In this document: in pieces, positions 1-7,797 of the stretch | Position numbering within the stretch: position 1 is the stretch's first letter | Layout: the number at the start of each line of letters is the position of its first letter | Assembly: GCF_019704555.1 (NCBI RefSeq) | Contig: NZ_AP024745.1 | Span: 5,588,501 to 5,652,500 of the forward strand | DNA: 64,000 nt | Reading direction: 5' to 3' | Source of the DNA: Actinoplanes sp. L3-i22 | Lineage (GTDB): Bacteria; Actinomycetota; Actinomycetes; Mycobacteriales; Micromonosporaceae | The notes under the pieces: model-generated | What the model was told of the DNA's origin: nothing | The model's input: the letters and a program-made list of their open reading frames with translations, nothing else | The model's database searches: none | Made by a program: the position numbers and the translations under genes

Positions 1-862
1 GCCGGGGCTCGACGAACGGCAGGTGCTCGGCGGCGTAGGCGGTCAGGGCCCGCACCGACGCCTGCTCGGCGGCCGGCCGGCCGTTCGCCCAGTGGACCAG
101 CTCGCCGGCCACGTCGCCGCCGACCGCCCAGGTGCCGGCGGCGGCCAGGTGCTGGTAGGTGCCGAGCACGCCGTCCGCCTCCTCGGTGATCCAGCACTGC
201 AACGGCTCCGGGGCACCCGGCCGGATCGGGAAGCTGACCCGCAGGTGGTGTTCGAGGGCGGCCGGGACGTCGAGACCGGTGCCGGCGGCGAGGCCGGGGG
301 TGCCCGCGCCCGCGCAGAGCACGACCGTGTCGAACGTGTCGGACTCGGGGCCGGACCTCACCCGTACGGCGGAAGGGGTTTGCTCGACGGCCTCGACCCG
401 GGCGGACCGCAAGTGATCGCCGATCGCCTCGACCAGGAAAGCTCGGATCCGGTCGACCCGGATCACGCCGCCGCTCGGGTCGAGCAGCGCCGGACCTGCG
501 AACGTGGGGGAGGGCAGGCGCAGCCGGGGCGATCCGGGCTCGACCAGCTCGTGGGGCGCGCCGGCCGCGGCCATCGCGTCCGCCCACCGGCCGGCGCCGG
601 CGCCGCTGACCACCGTGCCGACCGGCTCGACCAGGGTGGTGCCGGCCCGCTCGCGCCAACCGCTGAACAGCGACCGGGAGCGGGCGGCCAGCTCGACCAT
701 GTCCGGGAAGAGGTGCGCCAGCCGGAAGATCCGGGTGTCGCCGGCGGACCGCTCGCCCATCGGCGCACCGGCCTCGTAACAGACGACGTCGACGCCCCGC
801 CGGAGCAACGCCACACTCGTCGACAGCCCGACGACACCGGCACCGATCACCGCGACCCTCAT
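1..862 (-). CDS. FAD-dependent amine oxidoreductase, sarcosine oxidase-like (3' end outside window)
   Basis: The first 287 codons are present; the C-terminus runs off the left edge. The protein opens with MRVAVIGAGVVGLST, a Rossmann GxGxxG FAD-binding motif, and has SAGDTRIFRLAH near residue 45, which resembles the SxxGDTR(I/F)xR segment of monomeric sarcosine oxidase and N-methyltryptophan oxidase. Family members of about 370-390 residues oxidise secondary or N-methyl amines to aldehyde plus H2O2. The C-terminal flavin-attachment cysteine would lie outside the window, so covalent flavin cannot be judged. The ATG start has only a weak ribosome site. It lies 24 bases beyond the end of the DUF1772 gene on the same strand, so the two may be cotranscribed. 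Substrate is unknown. Confidence 0.88.
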   Translation of the reverse strand, partial: MRVAVIGAGVVGLSTSVALLRRGVDVVCYEAGAPMGERSAGDTRIFRLAHLFPDMVELAARSRSLFSGWRERAGTTLVEPVGTVVSGAGAGRWADAMAAAGAPHELVEPGSPRLRLPSPTFAGPALLDPSGGVIRVDRIRAFLVEAIGDHLRSARVEAVEQTPSAVRVRSGPESDTFDTVVLCAGAGTPGLAAGTGLDVPAALEHHLRVSFPIRPGAPEPLQCWITEEADGVLGTYQHLAAAGTWAVGGDVAGELVHWANGRPAAEQASVRALTAYAAEHLPFVEPR

Positions 863-886
863 GCCGGCGACGCTATCAGCGGCGCG

Positions 887-1333
887 TCAGGCGAGGGCGG
901 CGACCAGTAGGGCGAAGGCGCCGATGATGATCGCGATGCGGCCGTAGTGGAACCGGTCCCAGCGGATCATCTGCTGCTTCCAGTCGGCCGGCCGGGTCTC
1001 CGGGGTCCAGGTCTTGCTGCGGTTGTTGATCGGGACGAGCAGCGCGATCGACATGATCACGCTGAGCAGCAGCAGGCCGCCGGCGACGACCACCAGACCG
1101 GTGCCCTGGTCGTGCCGTCCGGCGACGGCCCACACCGTGACCAGGGCGAGCGAGCCGAGGTACCAGAACGGCATCACCGCGCCGAGCATCCGGCCGCCGT
1201 GGGCGCGGCCGAGGACCAGGCTCTCGTCGGGAAGGGCGTTGAGGATCGGGTTGATGACGAAGGCGACGGAGAACTCGACACCCACCATCACGCCGACGAC
1301 CACGGTGGTGAACACCTGGAGTGCGTTGAGCAT
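887..1333 (-). CDS. DUF1772 (anthrone oxygenase-like) membrane protein
   Basis: A 148-residue protein beginning MLNALQVFTTVVVGVMVGVEF. It has about four hydrophobic segments and the family signature of a G-V-E-F motif in helix 1, an N-P-I-L segment, and a late VPINNRSKTW followed by W-K-Q-Q-M-x-R-W-D. These are typical of the DUF1772 family, which includes fungal anthrone oxygenases but is mostly uncharacterised in bacteria. An in-frame ATG at 1372 would lengthen it by 13 residues, but that start would overlap the regulator's operator region, so 1333 is preferred. It is divergent from a TetR gene, and CTAGC palindromes lie between them, so repression by that TetR protein is likely. Enzymatic function is not shown. 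Confidence 0.83.
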   Translation of the reverse strand: MLNALQVFTTVVVGVMVGVEFSVAFVINPILNALPDESLVLGRAHGGRMLGAVMPFWYLGSLALVTVWAVAGRHDQGTGLVVVAGGLLLLSVIMSIALLVPINNRSKTWTPETRPADWKQQMIRWDRFHYGRIAIIIGAFALLVAALA

Positions 1334-1352
1334 GGTGACCGCTCCTAAATAT

Positions 1353-1416
1353 CTAGCATTGATAGCTGTCATGGCAACGCTAGCTCTACTGTCGCTCGGT
1401 TGTCTAGCGGTGCTAG
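1353..1416. promoter_or_regulatory. Paired CTAGC operators between DUF1772 gene and TetR gene
   Basis: A perfect palindrome, CTAGC-GGT-GCTAG, lies at 1404-1416, ten bases before the TetR start. A degenerate copy, CTAGC-ATT-GATAG, lies at 1353-1365, 20 bases before the DUF1772 start. A GCTAGC core also occurs at 1379-1384. The first two centres are 51 bases apart, one on each side of the divergent promoter region. This is the usual arrangement for a TetR repressor controlling itself and its neighbour. Binding is inferred. Confidence 0.6.
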
Positions 1417-1425
1417 GATTTCTTC

Positions 1426-2004
1426 ATGCCGATACCGGAACGCAAGGAGCGCGAACGGGCCGACCGCGAGCGCCTGATCGTGGCGACCGCCCGCGAGCTC
1501 GCCGAGCAGCAGGGCTGGGACGCGGTCACCACCCGCCGGCTCGCCGAGCGCATCGAGTACAGCCAGCCCGTGCTCTACAGCCACTTCCGGGGCAAGCGCG
1601 AGATCATCGGCGCGGTCGCCCTGCAGGGTGCCGCCGAGATGGCCGTCGCGCTGCGCGCCGCGACCTCCGCCGCGGCGGGGCCGCGCGACCGGGTCCTCGC
1701 CCTCGCCCGCGCCTACCTCGACTACGCCGCGCGCAACCCGGCGGTCTACGACGCGATGTTCCAGCTCGACGGCGGCCTGGCGTTCGCGCGGGCGGAGACA
1801 CCGGAGCCGTTGAAGGACGCTTTCGCCGCGCTGCTGGAGAGTCTCGGTGCGGTCGCCGGCGAGGGCGTGGACCCGGGGCTGTTCACCGAGCTGTTCTGGG
1901 CCGGGTTGCACGGGCTGGCGACGCTGACCCGGGCGGGGCGGCTGCCGGCGGCGGACGGCGAGCGGCGGATGGCGCTGCTGGTGGATCGGCTGGCCGTCAT
2001 TTGA
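1426..2004 (+). CDS. TetR family transcriptional regulator
   Basis: A 192-residue protein. An N-terminal helix-turn-helix covers about residues 14-60 (LIVATARELAEQQGWDAVTTRRLAERIEYSQ, then VLYSHFRGK, the usual TetR recognition-helix ending). The C-terminal ligand domain has FWAGLHGLATLTRAGRL, a W-x-G-L-H-G pattern seen in one TetR C-terminal subfamily. It is divergent from the DUF1772 gene and has a near-perfect CTAGC palindrome directly upstream, so it probably represses itself and that gene. The ligand is unknown. The start is ATG, ten bases after the palindrome. Confidence 0.92.
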   Translation: MPIPERKERERADRERLIVATARELAEQQGWDAVTTRRLAERIEYSQPVLYSHFRGKREIIGAVALQGAAEMAVALRAATSAAAGPRDRVLALARAYLDYAARNPAVYDAMFQLDGGLAFARAETPEPLKDAFAALLESLGAVAGEGVDPGLFTELFWAGLHGLATLTRAGRLPAADGERRMALLVDRLAVI

Positions 2005-2075
2005 GGCTTTTGGGAACGATGCCCAGCTGAAATCCGGGAACCCTACACCGAGGGTTCAACGATACGGTTCAAGGA

Positions 2076-3242
2076 ATGGACATCCAGGACGTGGCCCGGC
2101 CCCTCGACGGCGCCGGCCTCTCGGCATTCCTCCACTCGCTCCCGGCCCGGCCCGACCTGCTCGGCCTGGGCGAGCCGCGGCACTTCGTCGGCGAGCTCGG
2201 CGAGGTCCGCAACGACATCTTCCGGCACCTGGTCGAGCACGAGGGCTACCGGTCCCTGGCGGTCGAGAGCGACTGCCTGCTCGGCACGATCGTCGACGAC
2301 TACGTCACGACCGGGGCGGGCACCCTCGACGACGTGCTGGAGCGCGGCTTCAGCCACCGGTTCGGCACCGCCCCGGGCAACCGCGAGCTGGTGCGCTGGA
2401 TGCGGGCGTACAACCAGGACCACGACGGCGAGCTGCGGTTCTTCGGCTTCGACGGCCCGCTGGAATACTGGGCGGCGAGCCCGCGGGAGGCGTTGACCGC
2501 CCTCTACGACCTCCTCGACGACCCGCCGGGCACCCGGGAGAGCCTCGACGCGCTGCTCGGCCCGGACGAGCGCTGGTCGGATCCGGCCACGGTGATGGAC
2601 CCGGCCCGGTCGATCGGGCAGTCCGCCGACGCGCGGCGGCTGCGGGTGCTCGCCGACGACCTGCTGGCGCTGCTGGACACCCAGTTGCCCGGGCTGAGCG
2701 CGCGGGATCGGGAACGGGCGCGGCGCTACGGCCGTACCGCCGTCGGCCTGCTCCGCTACCACCACTGGATGGCCGACACGTCCCCCGCCCGGATCTCGCG
2801 GCTGTCCGGGTTGCGGGACGCGATGATGGCCGCGAACCTGCTCGCGGTGGCCGAGCACGGTCCGGCCCTGGTCTTCACCCACAACCTGCACCTGCAGCGC
2901 CGGCAGAGCGTCATGTCGCTCGGCGAGCACGAGGTCCGGATGTGGAGCGCCGGAGCGATCCTGTCGGCCCGCCTGGGCGACCGGTTCGCGTTCCTGGCCA
3001 CCGCGTTCGGCACCGTCGGTGACGACGTCCCGCCGGGCGACACGGTCGAGGGCCTGCTGGCCACGCTGCCGTGGGACACCGCGCTGGTCGACACGCACCG
3101 CCTGGCTCCGGAGGTCGCCGGCACCGCCGCACGGGTGTCGGCGGACTTCGCCTACTTCCCGCTCGACCCGGCCCACCTGGACACGATCGACGGCATCGTC
3201 TTCCTCAAACACGCCCGGGACGTGCGCGAACTCAACGGATAA
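2076..3242 (+). CDS. Erythromycin esterase family protein
   Basis: A 388-residue protein of the EreA/EreB-like family. Recognisable blocks are LGLGEPRHFVGELGEVRN near residue 30 (family pattern GxGExxH), SLAVESDCLLG near residue 60, RFFGFDGP near residue 128 and FTHNLHLQR near residue 268; these carry the conserved Glu/His/Asp pocket residues. True Ere enzymes hydrolyse the lactone of 14-membered macrolides, but most family members in actinomycetes have no proven macrolide activity, so resistance should not be assumed. The gene stands alone, 71 bases after the TetR gene, with an ATG start at 2076. Confidence 0.85.
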   Translation: MDIQDVARPLDGAGLSAFLHSLPARPDLLGLGEPRHFVGELGEVRNDIFRHLVEHEGYRSLAVESDCLLGTIVDDYVTTGAGTLDDVLERGFSHRFGTAPGNRELVRWMRAYNQDHDGELRFFGFDGPLEYWAASPREALTALYDLLDDPPGTRESLDALLGPDERWSDPATVMDPARSIGQSADARRLRVLADDLLALLDTQLPGLSARDRERARRYGRTAVGLLRYHHWMADTSPARISRLSGLRDAMMAANLLAVAEHGPALVFTHNLHLQRRQSVMSLGEHEVRMWSAGAILSARLGDRFAFLATAFGTVGDDVPPGDTVEGLLATLPWDTALVDTHRLAPEVAGTAARVSADFAYFPLDPAHLDTIDGIVFLKHARDVRELNG

Positions 3243-3298
3243 ACCATTTCACGAGCAAAAGACGATTTCGCCGTACGGCGTTCAGCCGCGACCCTCGG

Positions 3299-3550
3299 TC
3301 AGTCCGCGGCCCGGTGCCGGCCGCCGCCGCGCGCTTCGGTGGGTGCGGGCGGGGCCGGGGGCTCGCCCGCGGGGTCGCCCTCGGGGTCGGCCCAGCCCGT
3401 CGGGTCGGCCGCGACCTCGGTGCGCAGGTCTCGCAGCCAACCCTCCAGGCCCTCGGGCGCCGCCGCGTCAGCCGGCTGGGCAGGATCCTTGTGCGGTTCC
3501 ATGTGCTGGCACGCTCCGATCATCCGAGTTGCATCAAGACGATCCGACAT
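3299..3550 (-). CDS. Small hypothetical protein, Pro/Ala-rich
   Basis: An 83-residue open frame not recognised as any family. The middle, EGLEGWLRDLRTEVAADPTGW, looks like an amphipathic helix, while the rest is rich in Pro, Ala and Gly. No good ribosome site precedes the ATG at 3550, and internal ATG codons at Met10 and Met17 are possible starts. It lies between the convergent esterase gene and the broken lectin gene. It may be a real small cytoplasmic protein or a chance frame. Confidence 0.4.
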   Translation of the reverse strand: MSDRLDATRMIGACQHMEPHKDPAQPADAAAPEGLEGWLRDLRTEVAADPTGWADPEGDPAGEPPAPPAPTEARGGGRHRAAD

Positions 3551-3630
3551 TAGTGCTGCCGCGCCAGCGCCTCGGCATTACCGCAATTCCCGGGTGTCGG
3601 CCGGCAAACCATTCAGGTCCGCGGTCGTCA

Positions 3631-4019
3631 CTACCGGTCGTCGACGATCCGCCACTCCTGTTCCGGGTGGTTCGCCTCGCAGGTCCACTCGATCGCCTGC
3701 TCGCCACCCGCGGTCGCGGCGTTGCCGATCGCCAGGCATTTGCCACTGTGCCGGTTCAACAGCTTGTACACGTTGTAGACGTCGGTGGCGAGCAGGGTCC
3801 ACTGCTGGTCGGTGTTGCCGGCGCCGTAGGTCCACACGATCGCCGGTTTGGTGGTGGTCGAGGCGCCACTGTTGATGGTCAGCGCCGGCCAGCTCGGGTT
3901 CCAGGCGTTCCGGAAGGTCGTGTAGCCGCGGTGGCCTGCGCGGCATCGCCCCCGACCACTGATCCGGCTGTTCCGAGCAGGGCCGCCGCGGCGAACGAAG
4001 CGATCCGGCGTACAGGCAA
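3631..4019 (-). pseudogene. Secreted ricin-type (RICIN) lectin, broken by one frameshift
   Basis: The product would be a small secreted carbohydrate-binding protein. The first part, read from a TTG at 4019 preceded by GGAGGA at 4024-4029, is a signal peptide: LPVRRIASFAAAALLG, ending VVGGDAAQA. The lectin part lies in a different frame from about 3950 to 3631. It contains GYTTFRNAWNPSW, DQQWTL, SGKCLAIGN and EQEWRIVDD, that is, the two QxW motifs and a K-C-L block of a beta-trefoil repeat. One missing base between about 3930 and 3950 separates the two parts, and I see no slippery sequence that would suggest programmed frameshifting. It is either a true pseudogene or a sequencing error. It lies 88 bases downstream of hxsC on the same strand. 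Confidence 0.7.
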
Positions 4020-4107
4020 GGCTTCCTCCAGCGGGTCGATCCCGATGATGATCGCCGTGCATGATATCGGCCAGCGCCGATCTACGGGGTGCGCTGTCCC
4101 TGACGTT

Positions 4108-5253
4108 TCAGGCGTGGTGGCCATCGGCCGAGGGGCTGGGCAGCGGCCGGATGTGGGCGCTGCGGCGATGCCGGGACGAGACAAAGAAACCACCACATTC
4201 CTCGCGTACGGCGCAGCCGGCGCACGCGGGGATGTGCTCGTTCTTCCAGTCGCTGATCGAGCGCACGGCCATCCGGCGCACCCGGTGGTCCAGCAGGCAT
4301 AGCTGGTGGTTGTAGATCTGCGTGCGCACCCGGGCGTGTTTGAGCAGCAGGGCCGCCTCGGCCAGCTCGGCGCGGTAGTCGAACGGGTCGACCCACACGT
4401 CGTCGAGGTTCGCCCGGGCCAGTCCGGTCACCTCCAGGCCCATCAGGGCGACCTTCTCGACGAAGGGCAGGTTGCGGGCGATGAACTCGGCGATCTCGAC
4501 GACGGCGGGCGCGGTGTGCTTCTGCAGCACGACCCGGATCTCGACGCGCTGCCGGAGCTCGCCGAGCCGCAGGATCCCGGTGACCGTCTGGTCGAACGCC
4601 CCGCTCGCCTGGACGACGAAGTCGTGCAGGGCCGGCTCGGGACCGAACAGCGGTATGCCGGCCATCAACCGCGGGTTGCCGGCCCGGGCGTAGTCGGCGG
4701 TGAACCCGGCGTCGGCGAAGCGCCGGCCGTTGGACAGCAGGTGGACCTCGGTGCCGGGCAGCTCGGAGTGGATCAGCCGGAGCAGGGCGAGCAGACCGTC
4801 GCCGTACACGGTTGGCTCGCCGCCGGTCAGGCCCAGTTCAGGGGTGTCGGCGGGCAGCATCCGGATCAGCTCGCCGGCGCGGTCGAGGAGGCGGGAGTCG
4901 TCGTGCCGTTTCGGCGGCTGGGAGCACATCAGGCAGTAGTTGTCGCAGCGCTCGGTCAGCAGGATGCTGTTGTGCCGCGAGCGCGGCCGCCACATCACCT
5001 CGACCCGGTCGCCGGTCGGTGAGACCGCGATGATGTCGCCGGCGCCGAGGTGTCCCAGGTGCGGCGGCAGAACGATCTCGTTGCCGCGCGGGGCGGCGTC
5101 GTGGTGAGCGTGCCGCACGCGTAGCCCGGCCGGCCCGTCACCGAGCGTCGCCTCGTCCGGTTGCCGCGCCGGGCCGTCGACCAGGCGCCACAGCTCCCGG
5201 CGCAGCGGGCCGTCCAGCGAGGCCGACCGGGCCCGCCCGCGAAGTGCGATCAT
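4108..5253 (-). CDS. hxsC: His-Xaa-Ser system radical SAM protein HxsC
   Basis: A 381-residue radical SAM protein. The cluster motif C-D-N-Y-C-L-M-C (CX3CX2C) follows SILLTER at about residue 100. LGLTGGEPTVYGD is the SAM-binding GGEP motif. The C-terminal ACAGCAVREECGGFF holds extra cysteines suited to an auxiliary cluster or a structural site. HxsC is one of two paired radical SAM proteins of the HXS system, a putative post-translational modification system acting on the His-Xaa-Ser repeats of HxsA; the chemistry is unproven. ATG at 5253 overlaps the hxsB stop (ATGA), which fixes the start over the longer upstream frame and shows translational coupling. It is the last gene of the hxsADBC operon. 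Confidence 0.9.
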   Translation of the reverse strand: MIALRGRARSASLDGPLRRELWRLVDGPARQPDEATLGDGPAGLRVRHAHHDAAPRGNEIVLPPHLGHLGAGDIIAVSPTGDRVEVMWRPRSRHNSILLTERCDNYCLMCSQPPKRHDDSRLLDRAGELIRMLPADTPELGLTGGEPTVYGDGLLALLRLIHSELPGTEVHLLSNGRRFADAGFTADYARAGNPRLMAGIPLFGPEPALHDFVVQASGAFDQTVTGILRLGELRQRVEIRVVLQKHTAPAVVEIAEFIARNLPFVEKVALMGLEVTGLARANLDDVWVDPFDYRAELAEAALLLKHARVRTQIYNHQLCLLDHRVRRMAVRSISDWKNEHIPACAGCAVREECGGFFVSSRHRRSAHIRPLPSPSADGHHA

Positions 5254-6698
5254 CGTGCCGCCCAGGCGCGGAACAGCTCTCGGGCATGCGGGTCCGAGGT
5301 GTAGCGGTCCAGCAGGAACCGGAAGACGGCCTTGTTGCGCCGGCAGAACGCGGACTCCGGCTTGCGGCCCACCGGATCGCCCGCGGTCGTGTGGTGGAAC
5401 ACCGGGTCGGCCCCGCAGTACCGCTCGAAGGCGCAGTCGCAGCACATCGGCACGCTCCCGGTGTAGGACTCCTCGAGCGGGTCCAGCAGCGCCGCCGACG
5501 TCATCAGATCGGCGTACGAGTCCTGCCCGAGCTGCCCGAGCCGGAACGTGAAGTCGCCGGACTCGGCCAGCATCCGGCCCTCGTCGGAGGCGTAGACCGC
5601 GCCGTCGTAGTTGTAGACCAGCGCCCCGATGCCGATCCCGGCCGGCGAGGTCAGGTCCACGTAGCCCGGGCTGTCGTTGGTGAGCATCTTCTTCAGCACG
5701 ATCGCCGAGTACGTCTCCACGACGGGCACGCCGCGCGCGTTGAGTTCGAGGATGTACTCCATGCCCTCGGTGTAGAAGTCGGCCCAGGCGTCGACGTCGT
5801 ACGCCCGGCGACGACTCAGGCGCCTCGCGAACCCGTACGGCGAGACCGGCCGCAGGAAGATGTGCCGGAAACCGTTCTCCAGATAGCTGTCGATGATCTC
5901 GCGGACCCGGCCGAGGCTACCCGCCGTCGTCGTCATCAGCGCGCTGACCCGGTCGTGCCCCAGCTGCTCGCGGATGTGTGCGACCGCGGTCAGCGTCCGC
6001 TGCCGGCTGTCCCGCCCGGGGCGCGGCCGGTTCCGGTTGTGCAGATCCTCCGGGCCGTCGAGCGAGGTCGAGAACGACACGTCGTGCCGCTGCGCGAAGG
6101 CGAGCACCTCGTCGTCGAGCAGGGCGAGGTTGGAGGCGATGACGAAGGCGAGACGGCGTCCCTCCGTACCGTTGATTCGTTCGGCTTCTTCGACGACGAG
6201 CCGGACGGCCGGCATGTTGAGCAGGGGCTCGCCGCCCTGGAATTCGAACTTCAGCCGCGGCGACGGTGACCGGAAGGCCATCGAGACCGCCGCCCGCGCG
6301 GTCTCCGGCGTCATGTCGAAGCCGGTGTGCGCCAGGTTCCGCCGCGACACCTGGCAGTAGGCGCAGGAGTGCTCGCACCGCAGCGTGACCACGAACAGAT
6401 GCAGGCTGGTCGAGTCGGCGAGGCGCTGATGCTGGGTGCGGTACTTGACGGCCAGCAGATCGACCGGCAACTGCTCGCCGGGCAGCCGCACCAGATGCTT
6501 GGCGCGCAGGCGCCGGATCAGCGCCGGGTCGGTGAGCCGTCGTTGCGACAGCGCCTCGAATTCCGGGCCGTCGACGAACAGGTGCTCGCCGACCATGTTC
6601 GTCAGCAGCACCCGCCCGTCATCCCAGCGCTCGAAGCGCAGCGGCAGGAACTGCAACTGCCGGCCGCCGGCGGTGGCCGCCGGAATCCGATCCCTCAT
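5250..6698 (-). CDS. hxsB: His-Xaa-Ser system radical SAM protein HxsB
   Basis: A 482-residue radical SAM enzyme. After an N-terminal region starting LQFLPLRFERWDDGRVLLTN comes VTLRCEHSCAYCQVSRR near residue 115, a CX3CX2C iron-sulfur motif. FEFQGGEPLLN is the GGEP SAM-binding motif. The C-terminal CCDCAFERYCGADPVFHH plus a later C-R-R-N are SPASM-like auxiliary-cluster cysteines common in peptide-modifying enzymes. The length and the order of N-terminal strand domain, radical SAM core and Cys-rich tail fit HxsB. The ATG at 6698 overlaps the hxsD stop, and the next gene overlaps its stop, so hxsD, hxsB and hxsC are tightly coupled. Its target is presumed to be HxsA. Confidence 0.92.
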   Translation of the reverse strand: MRDRIPAATAGGRQLQFLPLRFERWDDGRVLLTNMVGEHLFVDGPEFEALSQRRLTDPALIRRLRAKHLVRLPGEQLPVDLLAVKYRTQHQRLADSTSLHLFVVTLRCEHSCAYCQVSRRNLAHTGFDMTPETARAAVSMAFRSPSPRLKFEFQGGEPLLNMPAVRLVVEEAERINGTEGRRLAFVIASNLALLDDEVLAFAQRHDVSFSTSLDGPEDLHNRNRPRPGRDSRQRTLTAVAHIREQLGHDRVSALMTTTAGSLGRVREIIDSYLENGFRHIFLRPVSPYGFARRLSRRRAYDVDAWADFYTEGMEYILELNARGVPVVETYSAIVLKKMLTNDSPGYVDLTSPAGIGIGALVYNYDGAVYASDEGRMLAESGDFTFRLGQLGQDSYADLMTSAALLDPLEESYTGSVPMCCDCAFERYCGADPVFHHTTAGDPVGRKPESAFCRRNKAVFRFLLDRYTSDPHARELFRAWAAR

Positions 6699-7000
6699 CC
6701 GCTGAGCCCCGTCCTCGAGAACGCGACCGCGAGCACCACGTTGCGCACCTGCTCGGTCTCCGCGCGGATCCGCGCCCGCAGTACCTGGTCGAGCACCTCG
6801 GCGCGGAAATCGTGCGCCCACCGCGGCGACCACCGGTCCCGGGCGAACAGACGGCAGCTGATCTCGTCGCCGCTGCCGGACACCTCGACGGTGAAGACGT
6901 CGCTGAAGCGGTAGGCGGCGCGCTGCACCGCGTCGATCGGGTGGGCGGCCGCGTCGAGAACGATCACGGCGTCGGGTGCGGGCTGGGGTCGGTCGGTCAT
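6695..7000 (-). CDS. hxsD: His-Xaa-Ser system protein HxsD
   Basis: A 101-residue protein with the HxsD pattern: an AAYRFSDVFTVEV strand pair, then FRAEVLDQVLRARIRAETE, then VRNVVLAVAFSRTGL. It corresponds to the conserved small partner always found beside the HxsB/HxsC enzymes. Its role is unknown; by analogy with other radical-SAM peptide systems it may recognise the precursor. Two starts are possible, at 7006 and 7000. GAGAGG at 7007-7012 is six bases from the second and abuts the first, so 7000 is chosen. It begins 10 bases after the end of hxsA and overlaps hxsB by four bases. Confidence 0.85.
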   Translation of the reverse strand: MTDRPQPAPDAVIVLDAAAHPIDAVQRAAYRFSDVFTVEVSGSGDEISCRLFARDRWSPRWAHDFRAEVLDQVLRARIRAETEQVRNVVLAVAFSRTGLSG

Positions 7001-7010
7001 CGTCATCCTC

Positions 7011-7676
7011 TCAGCGGCGCCGCTTCGATCGCAGCACCCAGTAGCCGACCCCGGCCGCCGAGATCAGCATCGCGGCCAGGCAGGCGGCACTCCATCCGGC
7101 GTGCGACGCCGGTTCGGGCTCGATCCGAGGGGTGGGCCGGACCGTCACGACCGGGCTGGTGGTGGTGGGTGTCGGGCTCGGACTCGGCGTCTCGCTGGTC
7201 TCCGGCGGAGACGGAGACGGTGACTGAGTCGGCGACGGCGACGGCGACGGCGATTCGGTGGTGGGTGACGGCGACGGCTTCCTGGAGCGCTTCTTCGACG
7301 GAGTGGGGCTCGGCGTCGGTTCGGTGGTCTCGGTGGGCTCCGGCTCGTCGTACAGGCCGTCGTCATCGTCGTCGTAGTCCGGCAGGTCCGGATAGTCGGG
7401 GTTCACCGATGAGAAGTGCGAGGTGTGGGAGGAGTGCCCCGAGTAGTGCGACGAGTGCGAGCTGTGCGACGAGTGCGAGCCGTGCAGCGCGTGCGCCTCG
7501 TGCTCCCCGATCTCCGAGTTCGACGGCGGCAGCGCCAGCAGCGGCCTGCCGCCCTCCTCGTCGCGGGCGGTTACCAGCCGGACCGGCGGCGGAGGAGGCA
7601 GCGCCGCCGAGGCCGGTGCGCCGGGGATCAGCGCGGTCAGTACCGCGGAGACGGGCACGAGGAACGCGCGTCGCAC
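7011..7676 (-). CDS. hxsA: His-Xaa-Ser repeat protein HxsA with Pro/Ser stalk and C-terminal membrane anchor
   Basis: A 221-residue predicted precursor. Residues 1-25 are a signal peptide ending PASA. Residues 65-89 hold eight His-Xaa-Ser triplets (X = G, S, S, S, Y, S, T, F), broken only by Gly80. An acidic patch (DYDDDDDG) follows at 100-107. Residues 115-190 are a Thr/Pro/Ser stalk with PSPSP runs, and residues 194-215 are a membrane helix followed by RSKRRR. The layout predicts export, with the His/Ser segment displayed outside the cell on a wall-spanning stalk. The paired radical SAM enzymes next door presumably modify the triplets, perhaps to make a metal or redox site; this is inference. 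The GTG start at 7676 has a poor ribosome site. Confidence 0.9.
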   Translation of the reverse strand: MRRAFLVPVSAVLTALIPGAPASAALPPPPPVRLVTARDEEGGRPLLALPPSNSEIGEHEAHALHGSHSSHSSHSSHYSGHSSHTSHFSSVNPDYPDLPDYDDDDDGLYDEPEPTETTEPTPSPTPSKKRSRKPSPSPTTESPSPSPSPTQSPSPSPPETSETPSPSPTPTTTSPVVTVRPTPRIEPEPASHAGWSAACLAAMLISAAGVGYWVLRSKRRR

Positions 7677-7797
7677 TCCCGCGACGCTATCAACATCATC
7701 TGCCCGGCACGGGTCAAAGCCGCTGCTCAGTCCTCAAGTCTCGGCCCCCGCGGGCCGATGGAACCGCACCGGTACGAAGGCAGAGGAGTAGGCGGGA

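Noticed and set aside
2076..3242. Calling the esterase-family gene a macrolide resistance gene
   Set aside because: Family membership is clear, but most relatives in actinomycetes have no shown macrolide activity and no resistance context is present.
3900..3960. Programmed frameshift in the lectin gene
   Set aside because: No slippery heptamer or downstream stem was seen at the junction; a one-base loss or sequencing error is simpler.
7420..7490. Short direct DNA repeats that could suggest a CRISPR array
   Set aside because: They are the codons of the His-Xaa-Ser triplets in hxsA; there are no spacers and no cas genes.
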